DNA of 64,000 nt. Origin: Streptomyces sp. NA02950 (GTDB lineage: Bacteria; Actinomycetota; Actinomycetes; Streptomycetales; Streptomycetaceae). Where the stretch lies: the NCBI RefSeq assembly GCF_013364155.1, contig NZ_CP054916.1:5825001-5889000 (forward strand), read 5' to 3'. A program made the position numbers and the translations under genes. Position 1 is the first letter of the stretch. Each line of letters starts with the position of its first letter. Shown in pieces: positions 25,071 to 34,873 of the stretch. The notes below the pieces were generated by a model. That model worked only from the letters and a program-made list of their open reading frames with translations. It was not told where the DNA came from and did not search any database.

Positions 25071-25712
25071 GTGACCGCGGAGACCTCCCAGACGCTCGAC
25101 CGGGGACTGCGTGTCCTCAAACTGCTCGCCGACACCGACCACGGGCTGACCGTCACCGAGCTGTCCACCAAGCTCGGCGTCAACCGCACCGTCGTCTACC
25201 GACTCCTGGCCACCCTCGAGCAGCACTCCCTGGTCCGCCGTGACATCGGCGGACGGGCACGCGTCGGACTGGGGGTGCTCCAGCTCGGCCGCCAGGTGCA
25301 TCCGCTGGTCCGGGAGGCGGCACTGCCCGCACTGCGCTCCCTCGCCGAGGACATCGGCGCGACCGCCCACCTCACCCTGGTCGACGGCACCGAGGCCCTC
25401 GCGGTCGCGGTCGTCGAGCCGACCTGGACCGACTACCACGTGGCCTACCGGGCGGGGTTCCGCCACCCGCTGGACCGGGGCGCCGCGGGCCGTGCGATCC
25501 TCGCCGCCCGCGCGGCCCGCGCCGACGACCCGGGGTACGCCCTCACCCACGGCGAACTGGAAGCGGGCGCGAGCGGTGCGGCCGCCCCGCTGGTGGGGGT
25601 GACGGGGATAGAGGGCAGTGTGGGTGTGGTGATGCTCTGCGACGCCGTACCGGAACGGGTCGGCCCGCGGGTGATGGACGCCGCCCGGGAGGTGGCCGAC
25701 GCGCTCAGGTGA
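25071..25712 (+). CDS. IclR-family transcriptional regulator
   Basis: The 213-residue protein has an N-terminal winged helix-turn-helix (TVTELSTKLGVNRTVVYRLL) and the start of the IclR effector fold (AHLTLVDGTEALAVAVVEPT; HPLDRGAAGRAILAA). It is shorter than the usual 240-270 residues, with a compact C-terminus. The GTG at 25071 follows GAGGAGGGGG, a strong ribosome site, so it is preferred to the ATG at 24957. Its target genes are not evident from the neighbours. Confidence 0.85.
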   Translation: MTAETSQTLDRGLRVLKLLADTDHGLTVTELSTKLGVNRTVVYRLLATLEQHSLVRRDIGGRARVGLGVLQLGRQVHPLVREAALPALRSLAEDIGATAHLTLVDGTEALAVAVVEPTWTDYHVAYRAGFRHPLDRGAAGRAILAARAARADDPGYALTHGELEAGASGAAAPLVGVTGIEGSVGVVMLCDAVPERVGPRVMDAAREVADALR

Positions 25713-25824
25713 CGGCCGGGCCGTCACCCGGGCCGGGTCGGGCTCCGTACGGTGGCCGCCCCGGCCCGTCGGGATCGGTCAGGGCGGCGGCACGATCGTC
25801 CCGGGCGTCAACTAGATTCACCCC

Positions 25825-26610
25825 ATGCCTGCCGTCTCCCCCCGCGCCCGCGTTCTCATGATCTGCTCCGCGATCGTGCTCGCGCTGCTCGCGGTCGCCG
25901 CGTTCGCGCCGCTGCCGTTCACCGTCGCCCAGCCGGGCACCACCGTGAACGTGCTGGGCACCGACCACGGCAAGCAGGTGATCACCGTCTCGGGGACCGG
26001 CACCCGCAAGACCACCGGGCAGCTGCGGATGACCACGATCCAGGCGACCGGGCCGGACGCCACCGTGCGGCTGAAGGACGTGATCGGCGGCTGGCTGGAC
26101 ACCGACCGCGCCGTGATGCCGCGCGACTCGGTCTACGTCGGCGGCACCACCGAGGAGATCGAGCGGCACAACACCGAGGAGATGGAGAAGTCGCAGTCCA
26201 CCGCCACCAGCGCGGCGCTCGGCTATCTCCACCGGTCGCCGCGGGACGTCAAGGTCACCCTGCGCCTGGCGGACGTGGGCGGGCCGAGCGCCGGGCTGCT
26301 GTTCTCGCTCGGCATCGTCAACAAGCTGGACGGCGACGGCAGCGGCGGCGACCTCACCGGCGGGCGGACGATCGCGGGCACCGGCACCATCGACGCCAAG
26401 GGCACGGTGGGCGCGGTGGGCGGCGTCCCGCTGAAGACGCAGGCGGCCAAGCGGGACGGTGCCACGGTCTTCCTGGTACCCAAGGCCGAGTGCGCGGACG
26501 CGAAGGCCGAACTGCCCAAGGGGCTCCGGCTGATTCCCGTCACCACCCTCAAGGGCGCGGTGTCGGCTCTGCGGGCGCTGCGCTCGGGCGGGAAGATCCC
26601 GCACTGCTGA
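25825..26610 (+). CDS. Membrane-anchored Lon-like (S16) serine protease
   Basis: The 261-residue protein begins with a membrane segment (VLMICSAIVLALLAVAAFA) and ends with a Lon proteolytic fold: the catalytic Ser in DVGGPSAGLLFSLG (near residue 158) and the Lys in LKTQAAKRDGATVF (near 210). YlbL-type homologues usually carry a PDZ domain between anchor and protease and have about 340 residues. Here that domain is absent and the linker is short. The active site would face outside. Stop codon at 26608-26610 overlaps the tail of a minus-strand pseudogene. Confidence 0.85.
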   Translation: MPAVSPRARVLMICSAIVLALLAVAAFAPLPFTVAQPGTTVNVLGTDHGKQVITVSGTGTRKTTGQLRMTTIQATGPDATVRLKDVIGGWLDTDRAVMPRDSVYVGGTTEEIERHNTEEMEKSQSTATSAALGYLHRSPRDVKVTLRLADVGGPSAGLLFSLGIVNKLDGDGSGGDLTGGRTIAGTGTIDAKGTVGAVGGVPLKTQAAKRDGATVFLVPKAECADAKAELPKGLRLIPVTTLKGAVSALRALRSGGKIPHC

Positions 26611-27008
26611 GCGCCGTCGCGGCCGGGGCCGCCGGGGGCACGGGCTCGCGGTCCATTCCGCGCCAGACCGGGAAGACCAGCGGGCTCAGCGTCACCAGGA
26701 AGTACGCCCCGCCGGTCACCAGGAACGCGGCCGTCAGCCCCGCCCCGTCCACCAGATAGCCGGCCGCGAGCCCGCCCAGCGGGATCACCACCCACACCCC
26801 CGCGGTGAGCGCCCCCAGCACCCGGCTGCGCAGCTCGTCCGGTACGGCCCCGTACGTCACCGTGGTGAGGATCGGATTGAGCATGCCCGCCGCGATCCCG
26901 CTCACCGCCATCGTCACGGCGAGCGGCGGAACGCCGGGCACCAACGCGGCGACGGCGAACCGCGGCAGTCCGCAGAGCAGAAAGCAGACGCCGTCCGTTG
27001 TCGCTCAT
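26549..27008 (-). pseudogene. MFS transporter with large internal deletion
   Basis: Downstream of GGGGGGACC an ATG at 27008 opens a gene (MSDNG...). Within five codons the sense switches frame to LLCGLPRFAVAALVPGVPPL and VSGIAAGMLNPILTTVTYGA and AGVWVVIPLGGLAAGYLVDG, the last four or so helices of an MFS exporter, ending at 26549. A stop precedes that frame, so about two thirds of the gene (some 250 codons) is missing. It would have been the third gene after the ArsR-type regulator and a small protein, a usual drug-efflux arrangement. Confidence 0.65.
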
Positions 27009-27029
27009 GGTCCCCCCTGTACGTCTCGG

Positions 27030-27230
27030 TCAGTAGTCGAGCCGTGCCGTCAGCCCCGCGTGCGGTCCCCTCGGGGTCGCCAGTCGCAGCCCGACCTCCA
27101 CGAGTGTCCAGCCCAGCCGGGTGCGCAGTGGGCGGGCGCCCGGGCGGCGCGCGGCCGCTTCCCGGGCCTCCTGCCGGAGGCGTTCGGCGCGGATGCGGTG
27201 CAGCCGCAGATGGATGTCGTCGCCGTACAC
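27030..27230 (-). CDS. Small basic protein in the ArsR operon
   Basis: The 66-residue frame starts with GTG after AGGGGGA at good spacing and lies 20 bases after the regulator gene. The product is Arg-rich (RLHRIRAERLRQEAREAAAR) with a short amphipathic stretch (GWTLVEVGLRLA). Family unknown. It lies between the regulator and the broken MFS gene and was probably cotranscribed with both. Confidence 0.65.
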   Translation of the reverse strand: MYGDDIHLRLHRIRAERLRQEAREAAARRPGARPLRTRLGWTLVEVGLRLATPRGPHAGLTARLDY

Positions 27231-27250
27231 AGCTGTCCCCCTGGGGTCGG

Positions 27251-27850
27251 TCAGTCCTCGTCGCGCGGGAAGGCGTGCAGATGGACCCGGAACCGGGCCG
27301 AGTTCTCGGTGTCCTGGTCCACCTCCTTCTCGCGGTAGCTCTCGATCACCTCGTGCACCTTGTCGCGCATTTCCTTGGCCAGTTCGGGCGTGAGGCGCAT
27401 CGTGAAGTCGCTGATGTCCCAGGACAGTTGCCACTCCTCGGACCAGGTGTGCAGGGTGCCGAGCCAGGTGGACAGATCCTGGGTGTGGGTGGTGGCCACC
27501 TCGTGGAGCAGGGTGTCCATCGCCCCGCGCACGGACGGGTCGGGATGGCTGAGGAACTCGTCGGTGCCCACCCGGGTGCCCCGGTGCGCCGCCTTCCACC
27601 ACCGCTCCCGGCCCTTGCCGCGCTCCGGGTCGTCCTTGACGAAGCCGTGCGCGGCGAGCTGCCGCAAGTGGTAGCTGGTGGCACCACTGGACTCGCCCAG
27701 CCGCTCGGCCAGTTGGGACGCGGTCGCCGGTCCGTACTCGCGGAGCGCGCCGAGCAGGCGCATCCGCAGTGGGTGCGCGAGCCCTCGCAGCGAGCGCGGG
27801 TCGAGCACCCGCACCTCGTCGTCGGGAGTCGGCTTGTCGTTCTCGGCCAT
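27251..27850 (-). CDS. ArsR-type winged-helix transcriptional regulator
   Basis: The 199-residue protein has an N-terminal winged helix (LAHPLRMRLLGALREYGPAT, then SGATSYHLRQLAAHGFV) and a longer C-terminal effector part rich in Trp (WLGTLHTWSEEWQLSWD). This is the HTH_20 group that represses a neighbouring transporter. The ATG at 27850 gives the family start; the frame remains open upstream into a TTG. A perfect 17-bp inverted repeat lies 20-61 bases upstream and is the likely operator. The controlled MFS gene is now a pseudogene. Confidence 0.87.
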   Translation of the reverse strand: MAENDKPTPDDEVRVLDPRSLRGLAHPLRMRLLGALREYGPATASQLAERLGESSGATSYHLRQLAAHGFVKDDPERGKGRERWWKAAHRGTRVGTDEFLSHPDPSVRGAMDTLLHEVATTHTQDLSTWLGTLHTWSEEWQLSWDISDFTMRLTPELAKEMRDKVHEVIESYREKEVDQDTENSARFRVHLHAFPRDED

Positions 27851-27869
27851 GCGCTGAAGCGTAAGCATG

Positions 27870-27911
27870 CAAAGGTTCCGTTGCAAGGATTTCTTTGCAA
27901 CGGAACCTTTG
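27870..27911. promoter_or_regulatory. Perfect inverted repeat upstream of the ArsR-type gene
   Basis: Arms 27870-27886 and 27895-27911 are exact reverse complements (17 bp) around an 8-base spacer. The centre of each arm holds TTGCAA. The position fits an autoregulatory operator; it could also serve as terminator of the AsnC gene that ends at 27930. Confidence 0.75.
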
Positions 27912-27929
27912 GATCTATGGCCCCTCGGA

Positions 27930-28397
27930 TCAGTCCCGCGCCACCTGCCGCACCAGCGGGATGATCCGCAGCGGCACCGGGTTCTCCATCACGATCGCCG
28001 TCGAGGCCCGCACGATCCCCTCGAACCCCACGACCAGGTCGATCACCCGCTGGAGATCGGCGTTCGAGCGGGCGACCAGACGGCACAGCATGTCGCCGTG
28101 GCCGGTGGTGGTGTGCAGTTCCAGCACTTCCGGAACGCCCGCCAGATGCGTCCGTACGCTCGCCCCCTGGCCCTGCTTGATCTCCAGCGTGGCGAACGCG
28201 GTCACCGGGTAGCCCAGTGCCGCCGGATCCACCTCCGGGCCGAACCCCCGGATCACCCCCTGCGCCCGCAGCCGGTCCAGCCGCGCCTGCGCCGTACCGC
28301 GCGCCACCCCGAGGCGGCGGGACACCTCCAGTACGCCGATCCGCGGCTCGTTCGCGAGCAGCTCGATCAGCCGGGCGTCGAGCCCGTCGATTCCCAT
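27930..28397 (-). CDS. Lrp/AsnC-family regulator, divergent from hppD
   Basis: The 155-residue protein has the AsnC-type helix-turn-helix (VLEVSRRLGVARGTAQARLD) and the RAM effector domain (AFATLEIKQG; TGHGDMLCRLVAR). The ATG at 28397 follows GGGAGGTGCCC. It is divergent from 4-hydroxyphenylpyruvate dioxygenase with a palindrome between them, so it probably controls tyrosine catabolism in response to an aromatic amino acid or keto acid. Confidence 0.9.
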   Translation of the reverse strand: MGIDGLDARLIELLANEPRIGVLEVSRRLGVARGTAQARLDRLRAQGVIRGFGPEVDPAALGYPVTAFATLEIKQGQGASVRTHLAGVPEVLELHTTTGHGDMLCRLVARSNADLQRVIDLVVGFEGIVRASTAIVMENPVPLRIIPLVRQVARD

Positions 28398-28417
28398 GGG
28401 CACCTCCCTGCACTTGA

Positions 28418-29687
<1,270 letters not shown>

Positions 29688-29710
29688 ACCACCCCCTGAA
29701 CCACCCCGCT

Positions 29711-29746
29711 GACGGCCCCGGGCGACCCCCACCGCCCGGGGCCGTC
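29711..29746 (+). terminator. hppD terminator hairpin
   Basis: A perfect 14-bp stem (29711-29724 with 29733-29746) and an 8-base loop lie 24 bases after the hppD stop. Confidence 0.88.
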
Positions 29747-29903
29747 GTATGCCCTTGCAGGTGGCGCGGGTGGCCGCACGGCCATGCGCCGGTCCCGCGA
29801 GAAAAACCTGAACCACGGGTGGGGAGGCGATGCCCAGCGTCTACACTCTCGGCGACCTGTTCACTCCAACAGGGCGTGACCGCATGAGAGTTGTGGAGTT
29901 CGA

Positions 29904-30929
29904 ATGTCCGAGGACACATACGACGCGGGGCGGTTGACCAGGCGCAGGTTCGCACTCGCGGGCGGTGCGGCCGCCGCGGGCGCACTCGCCACCTTCTCGG
30001 CCCGTACGGAGGCATCGGCCGCGATCGAGGGGGGCCGGTTCGATCTGGCGGTGCCCTCCACCCAACTGCTGCGGGAGAAGACCCCGCACAACGGCACCGT
30101 GCTCCAGTCCTTCGCGTTCGACGACACCAACAAGCACCTCTACGTCATCCAGCTGATGGAGGGCGGCATCCAGCTGGACGGCGAGCCCGGCCCCGTCTCC
30201 GGCGCCGACCGGGCCGCCCGCGGCGACATGTGCGTCACCAAGATGTCGCTCGCCGGCGCCGAGCTGGGCTCCATGTACGTCAAGGGGTTCGGGCACGGCG
30301 TGGCCATCGGCTGTGAGCCGGTGGGCGGCACCGCCTATCTGTGGACCGAGTCCGACGCCGACCCCGCCTCCGGCTACGGGCGTGCCATCAGCCGCTTCCG
30401 GTTCGCCGCCGGAACCGTGCTCGCCAGCGGCTCGTCCTCGCTCGTGGAGCACCGGCCGGTGCCCGGTTCGACCGGCAACCAGCCCGCCGTCGACATGCTC
30501 AACAAGCGGCTGATGTTGCGCTACCGGCTGAACGGCGTGCCCCGCTACCGGCTGATGAGGCTGGCCGACGTCACGGCCGGGAAGTACCCGGCGGTGTACG
30601 ACATACCCCAGGTCGGGGTCGCCGCGAACGAGACCTTCCAGGGCTTCGCGGTCCTCGGCGACTACGTCTACCAGCTGACGGGCACCGCCTACACCGACGA
30701 GGGCGGCACCAATCCGCCCTCCGGCCACGGCAACACCTATGTCTCCTGCATCGATCTGCGCAGCGGCGAACTGGTCCAGCGGGCCCGCACCGAGGCCGGG
30801 TACTCGCTCGACTACCGCGAGCCGGAGGGGATGGCGATCCAGCTGACCAGCCCCCGGCGGCTGTGCATGGGCTTCGCCTCGGGCGCGTCCGGCGACCGCA
30901 AGGCGAGCGTCTACTACAAGTCGCAGTAG
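29904..30929 (+). CDS. Tat-exported beta-propeller-like protein (helveticin-J-like)
   Basis: The 341-residue protein has a twin-arginine signal (LTRRRFALAGGAAAAGALAT). The mature part repeats a beta-rich pattern, with VLQSFAFDDTNKHLYVIQL near residue 70 and a similar unit TFQGFAVLGDYVYQLTG near 245, as in phage tail-like or helveticin-J-type proteins that bind cell surfaces. No catalytic residues are recognisable. The ATG lies in TTCGAATGTCC. It is a single gene between hppD and the GlcD-like oxidase. The helveticin label is from memory of the pattern and is tentative. Confidence 0.6.
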   Translation: MSEDTYDAGRLTRRRFALAGGAAAAGALATFSARTEASAAIEGGRFDLAVPSTQLLREKTPHNGTVLQSFAFDDTNKHLYVIQLMEGGIQLDGEPGPVSGADRAARGDMCVTKMSLAGAELGSMYVKGFGHGVAIGCEPVGGTAYLWTESDADPASGYGRAISRFRFAAGTVLASGSSSLVEHRPVPGSTGNQPAVDMLNKRLMLRYRLNGVPRYRLMRLADVTAGKYPAVYDIPQVGVAANETFQGFAVLGDYVYQLTGTAYTDEGGTNPPSGHGNTYVSCIDLRSGELVQRARTEAGYSLDYREPEGMAIQLTSPRRLCMGFASGASGDRKASVYYKSQ

Positions 30930-31005
30930 CCGCGCGGACGCGGCGGCGCGGTCCGCGGGCCGCCGCGATCTTCCCTGGCGCGCGGCCGGGTGCGACGCTG
31001 GACGC

Positions 31006-32373
31006 ATGACCGACCTCATCGAGCTGCTGCGGGAGGGCCTCCCCGGGGAGGCGGTGCTGACCGACCCCGATGTCACCGGGGCGTACGCGCACGACATGGC
31101 CGGCTTCTGCGAGGCGGGCGCGCCCGCCGTGGTCGTCCTCCCCCGCACCGTCGAGCAGGTGCAGCACGTCTGCCGCACCGCCACCGCGCTGCGCGTCCCG
31201 GTCGTCCCCCAGGGCGCGCGCACCGGGCTGTCCGGCGCGGCCAACGCCTCCGACGGCTGCATCGTGCTGTCCCTGGTCAAGATGGACCGCATCCTGGAGA
31301 TCAACCCGGTCGACCGGATCGCGGTCGTGGAACCGGGCGTGGTCAACGCGGCGCTGTCCCGCGCGGTGATGGAGCGGGGGCTGTACTACCCGCCGGACCC
31401 CTCCAGTTGGGAAGAGTGCACCATCGGCGGCAACATCGGCACCGCGTCCGGCGGACTGTGCTGTGTGAAGTACGGGGTCACCGCCGAATACGTCCTGGGC
31501 CTGGACGTGGTGCTGGCGGACGGGCGGCTGCTCACCACCGGCCGCCGTACCGCCAAGGGCGTCGCGGGCTATGACCTCACCCGGCTGTTCGTCGGCTCCG
31601 AGGGCAGCCTCGGCATCGTCGTACGGGCGGTGCTCGCGCTCAAGCCCAGCCCGCCCGAACAGCTGGTGCTGGCCGCCGAGTTCCCCTCCACGGCCACCGC
31701 GTGCGACGCCATCTGCCGGATCATGGAGCGCGGACACACCCCCTCGCTGCTGGAGCTGATGGACCGTACGAGCGTCCGCGCGGTCAACGCGATGGGCGCC
31801 ATGGGGCTGCCGGAGACCACCGAGGCACTGCTGCTGGCCGCCTTCGACACCCCCGACCCGGCCGCCGACCTCGCCGCCGTCGGCGAGCTGTGCGCGGCGG
31901 CGGGCGCCACCGAGGTGGTCCCGGCCGACGACGCCGCCGAGTCGGATCTGCTGCTCCAGGCCCGCCGGATGACCCTGACCGCCCTGGAGGCGGTCAAGGG
32001 CGTCACCATGATCGACGACGTCTGCGTACCGCGCTCCCGGCTGGCCGAGATGATCGACGGCACGGCCGCGATCGCCGAGAAGCACCGGCTGACCATCGGT
32101 GTGGTCGCCCACGCCGGTGACGGCAACACCCACCCCACCGTCTGCTTCGACGCCTCCGACCCCGACGAGTCCCGGCGGGCCCGGGAGTCGTTCGACGAGA
32201 TCATGGCGCTCGGCCTGGAGCTGGGCGGCACCATCACCGGGGAGCACGGGGTCGGGGTGCTCAAGCGGGAGTGGCTGGCCCGGGAACTCGGTCCGGTGGG
32301 CGTGGAGTTGCAGCGCGGCATCAAGGATGTCTTCGATCCGCTGGGCCTGCTCAACCCGGGCAAGCTCTTCTGA
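31006..32373 (+). CDS. FAD-linked oxidase, GlcD/D-lactate dehydrogenase family
   Basis: The 455-residue protein has a PCMH-type FAD domain (VVPQGARTGLSGAANASDGC near residue 65; GGNIGTASGGLCCVKYGVT near 145) and a C-terminal FAD-linked-oxidase domain with the metal/substrate motif VVAHAGDGNTHPT near 367 and GTITGEHGVGVLKREW near 409. It would oxidise a 2-hydroxy acid such as glycolate or D-lactate to the keto acid. No iron-sulfur subunit gene adjoins it. Confidence 0.9.
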   Translation: MTDLIELLREGLPGEAVLTDPDVTGAYAHDMAGFCEAGAPAVVVLPRTVEQVQHVCRTATALRVPVVPQGARTGLSGAANASDGCIVLSLVKMDRILEINPVDRIAVVEPGVVNAALSRAVMERGLYYPPDPSSWEECTIGGNIGTASGGLCCVKYGVTAEYVLGLDVVLADGRLLTTGRRTAKGVAGYDLTRLFVGSEGSLGIVVRAVLALKPSPPEQLVLAAEFPSTATACDAICRIMERGHTPSLLELMDRTSVRAVNAMGAMGLPETTEALLLAAFDTPDPAADLAAVGELCAAAGATEVVPADDAAESDLLLQARRMTLTALEAVKGVTMIDDVCVPRSRLAEMIDGTAAIAEKHRLTIGVVAHAGDGNTHPTVCFDASDPDESRRARESFDEIMALGLELGGTITGEHGVGVLKREWLARELGPVGVELQRGIKDVFDPLGLLNPGKLF

Positions 32374-32388
32374 TCACGCGGACTCCGA

Positions 32389-33153
32389 TCACCGTGGGGA
32401 GGCCGGAGCCGACGCGGTACCGGACCCCGACGGTGTGGGTGTCGCGGTGCCCGACGGCGTCGGCTTGGGGCCGGGGCGGCCGGTCGACGAGGGCTTGGGG
32501 GGCCTGGGGGTGTGACTCGGCCGTCGGCTCGGGGTCTCCTTGGGCGGGGTGCGGGTGGCCGACGGCGAAGCGCTGCTCTTGTCCGGCTCCGGCTTCGTGG
32601 TGCTGGGCGACGGCCGCGGCGGGGCCGTCGTACGCGGGGGAGCGGTGAACGTGGGCCGCGACTCGCGGCTGGCCCGGTCCGGCGCACGGGTCGCGGGCGC
32701 CGTGCTACCGGGGCTGGACTCGGAGGGGTCGGCCTCGGGCTTCAGGGGCGGTTCGCTGTCCCGCTCCGCGACCGCGTGCGACGGGCCCTGCGACCGCTGG
32801 GTCAACATCAGCGAACCGGCGGCCAGACCGCCGACCACCGCCAGGGCCGCCACGGCCGCCGCCCTGCGCCGCCGCCTGGAGCCTCTCGGGGCGCCGCGCC
32901 GCCGCGCGGGACTCGGCTCCGTGAGCGTCACGGCATCCGGCCCGAGCTGGGCGGTCAGCGGGGCGATCGGCGCGGTGGCGGCCTCGGCCGGGGCCGGGTC
33001 CGCTTCCCGGCCGGGCCCGAAGACCTGCTGGGCGATGGTCTGCGTGCTCAGCGCCCGGGGGTCGGCGGGCCCGGCCAGCGGGTCGTACGCACCGCACTCC
33101 GGACAGGTCACAACCCCGTTGAGCGTCCTGCGGCACGAGGCGCAGTAGTCCAT
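32389..33153 (-). CDS. Zinc-ribbon membrane protein with Ser/Thr/Pro-rich tail
   Basis: The 254-residue protein begins MDYCASCRRTLNGVVTCPEC, a four-Cys zinc ribbon. A basic segment precedes one membrane helix (AAAVAALAVVGGLAAGSLML, near residue 118). The last 120 residues are Pro/Ser/Thr-rich, like an extracytoplasmic stalk. The ATG at 33153 follows GAAAGG. Such proteins in actinomycetes are thought to be sensors or regulators, but the function here is unknown. It is convergent with the GlcD-like gene. Confidence 0.75.
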   Translation of the reverse strand: MDYCASCRRTLNGVVTCPECGAYDPLAGPADPRALSTQTIAQQVFGPGREADPAPAEAATAPIAPLTAQLGPDAVTLTEPSPARRRGAPRGSRRRRRAAAVAALAVVGGLAAGSLMLTQRSQGPSHAVAERDSEPPLKPEADPSESSPGSTAPATRAPDRASRESRPTFTAPPRTTAPPRPSPSTTKPEPDKSSASPSATRTPPKETPSRRPSHTPRPPKPSSTGRPGPKPTPSGTATPTPSGSGTASAPASPR

Positions 33154-33605
33154 CTGTTGCCTTTCGTCGTCGGCACGGCCCGCGCCGCCTCTCCCGTGGT
33201 GGTCGGCCCGGGGCAGGCGCGGGTTCGCGTGCCGGATGGTGCGGTCCGCCGTCCGGGGCGATGTCACGCCACGGTAACGGCTGATCGAAACGAGGTACGC
33301 CGGCCCGCCCCGTCGTGTTCAACTCCGGCCCCTGTCAGGCCCTCATCGTGGCCCGACTCACACCGGCCAAGGCCCGGCCGGCGGGCGGACGGCGGGCTCG
33401 TACGGCCACGTACGGCTCGCACGGGAGGGTGGCGCCGAGGAGTGACGGGCACATGACGCGGGCAGGTCTGATAGACCTTGACCCGCGCGCTCCGGGTTGC
33501 ACTGCGGCTCTTCTACGGCAGACTGCTTAGGCCCCCCCACCGCGAGGCACCGCACAGGCGCAGCGCAGGACAGCACGGCAGAGCAGATACGGGATATCGG
33601 AGATC
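33154..33605. other. Intergenic region with the native promoter of the interrupted RDD gene
   Basis: No gene is seen in these 450 bases. The divergent zinc-ribbon gene and the RDD gene fragment at 33606 read away from it. TTGACC at 33478-33483 and a GGAG before the ATG at 33606 mark the old initiation region. The -10 is not certain. Confidence 0.45.
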
Positions 33606-33698
33606 ATGAGCGCCTCTACCTCAGGATCCGCGGACGGCAGCTCCATTCCTGGCTTTTATCCGGAGGGGTCATACGGGAAACCGGTACATTTCCTGTAG
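33606..33698 (+). pseudogene. Detached 5' end of the RDD gene
   Basis: ATG with GGAG upstream, then MSASTSGSADGSSIPGFYP, which is the expected N-terminus of the RDD protein continued at 45411 (...GYYPDPSIPGYIRYWNG). After residue 19 the frame enters the integrated element and ends at TAG 33696-33698, leaving a 30-residue peptide. The PG-(F/Y)-YP overlap on both sides marks the junction. Confidence 0.75.
33641..33680. other. Left junction of the integrated element (attL)
   Basis: Host sequence (coding SSIPGF) changes to element sequence near the TA at 33657-33658, judged by comparing the two broken ends of the RDD gene. The core shared with the right junction is short (T-x-x-TA-x-CC), as expected for a serine integrase. 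Confidence 0.5.
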
Positions 33699-33721
33699 GG
33701 CTCTGACCTGGGCATATGGCT

Positions 33722-33751
33722 GAGGCTCCCACTCCGTCGAATGGGAGCCTC
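33722..33751 (-). terminator. Terminator after the DUF397 gene at the element's left end
   Basis: GAGGCTCCCA pairs with TGGGAGCCTC (10 bp, perfect) around a 10-base loop. Confidence 0.8.
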
Positions 33752-33792
33752 ACTGTTGCTGGGGGCGGGCTGGCTGCTCCGGGCGGACTGGC

Positions 33793-34002
33793 CTAGAGCT
33801 GGTCAAGCGCACCGGTGGCCACTCCGCCGATGAACGCTGCCCAAACCTGGGCGGGGAAGATCAGTACCGGGCTGGTCTGATCCTTGCTGTCTCGCGTCGC
33901 AACCCTGTCGCCGGGTACGAATGCGACCTCCACGCATGCGGACTGTCCGTTACTGCGGCTGGACTTGAACCACGCCGCGCCCGAAAGATCAACCGTCTTC
34001 AT
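33793..34002 (-). CDS. DUF397 protein
   Basis: The 69-residue protein is a typical DUF397 member: AAWFKSSRSNGQSACVEVAF, then RVATRDSKDQTSPVLIF and a C-terminal WAAFIGGV. Its ATG overlaps the 3' end of the XRE gene by 14 bases, the usual coupling with that partner. It is the last gene before the left junction and is followed by a terminator. Confidence 0.9.
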   Translation of the reverse strand: MKTVDLSGAAWFKSSRSNGQSACVEVAFVPGDRVATRDSKDQTSPVLIFPAQVWAAFIGGVATGALDQL

Positions 34003-34873
34003 AACTCCCTGCCATGTCAGCAAGTAGGCGCCTGGACGCCTGCTCTGTGAGTGCCTTGTCCCAGATGTCATTGAACGCTTCGTCGTAGCGTTCAACTTCG
34101 CTGGGCTTGTCCAGATAGAGATCACCGGTGTAGCCGTCCGAGTAGACGGTTGGTGGCTCACTGGTGATCCCGCCAGCGCGCGGGAAGCGAAGGACGATGA
34201 AGGGGCCGGTGAGCACGCCCCGATGCATACCTGCCTCGAACGGGACAACCTTGATCGTGACGGTCTCTAGCTTGGACATCTCTAGCAGGTGTCCAAGCTG
34301 GGCTGCCATCACCTTTCTCCCGCCGATCGGGCGGTGTAGTAGTCCCTCGTTGAGTACAACCTCCAGCTTGGGCGGTGCCGTAACGCGAGTGATCGATCCC
34401 TGGCGGGCAATCCGAAGGTGAACGCGACGTTCGATCTCCTCCGGGTCCTCGTCCGGGTTGTGAGCCTGGATGATCGTCCGGGCGTAGTCCTCGGTCTGGA
34501 GCAAGCCTGGCATCAGTTCGCTCTCGTACCAGGAGAGTTGGTCGGCCGCTTCCTCTAGCCCAATGTAGACGTCGAATCCCTCCGGGATCACGTCGCCATA
34601 GCTGTGCCACCAGCCCCGTGCCTTCGTCTCCTTGGCCAGACCCATGAGCGCGGCCGTCAACTCGTCGGACGCTCCGTAGACCCTGCACATCGTTTCGGCG
34701 TCGTGGCTGCGCAAGGAGGTCTGCCCGCTCTCGATGCGCCACATCTTGGCTTCTGACCACTCAAGCGCCTTCGCTGCGGCGCGGACCGTGAGCCGTGCTT
34801 GATTCCTCAGATCGCGCAGGTAGCGGCCGAGTTGCCTGCGCGGCACGGTCGAACCTGTCGGCCCCTCCGTCAT
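33989..34873 (-). CDS. XRE-family regulator with DUF5753
   Basis: The 294-residue protein has a helix-turn-helix (LTVRAAAKALEWSEAKMWRIE) and a DUF5753 region (YESELMPGLLQTEDYARTII; MHRGVLTGPFIVLRF). The ATG at 34873 follows GGGAGGGAGAG. It is the likely regulator of the divergent small-gene cluster starting at 35089, and its DUF397 partner follows. Confidence 0.9.
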   Translation of the reverse strand: MTEGPTGSTVPRRQLGRYLRDLRNQARLTVRAAAKALEWSEAKMWRIESGQTSLRSHDAETMCRVYGASDELTAALMGLAKETKARGWWHSYGDVIPEGFDVYIGLEEAADQLSWYESELMPGLLQTEDYARTIIQAHNPDEDPEEIERRVHLRIARQGSITRVTAPPKLEVVLNEGLLHRPIGGRKVMAAQLGHLLEMSKLETVTIKVVPFEAGMHRGVLTGPFIVLRFPRAGGITSEPPTVYSDGYTGDLYLDKPSEVERYDEAFNDIWDKALTEQASRRLLADMAGSYEDG

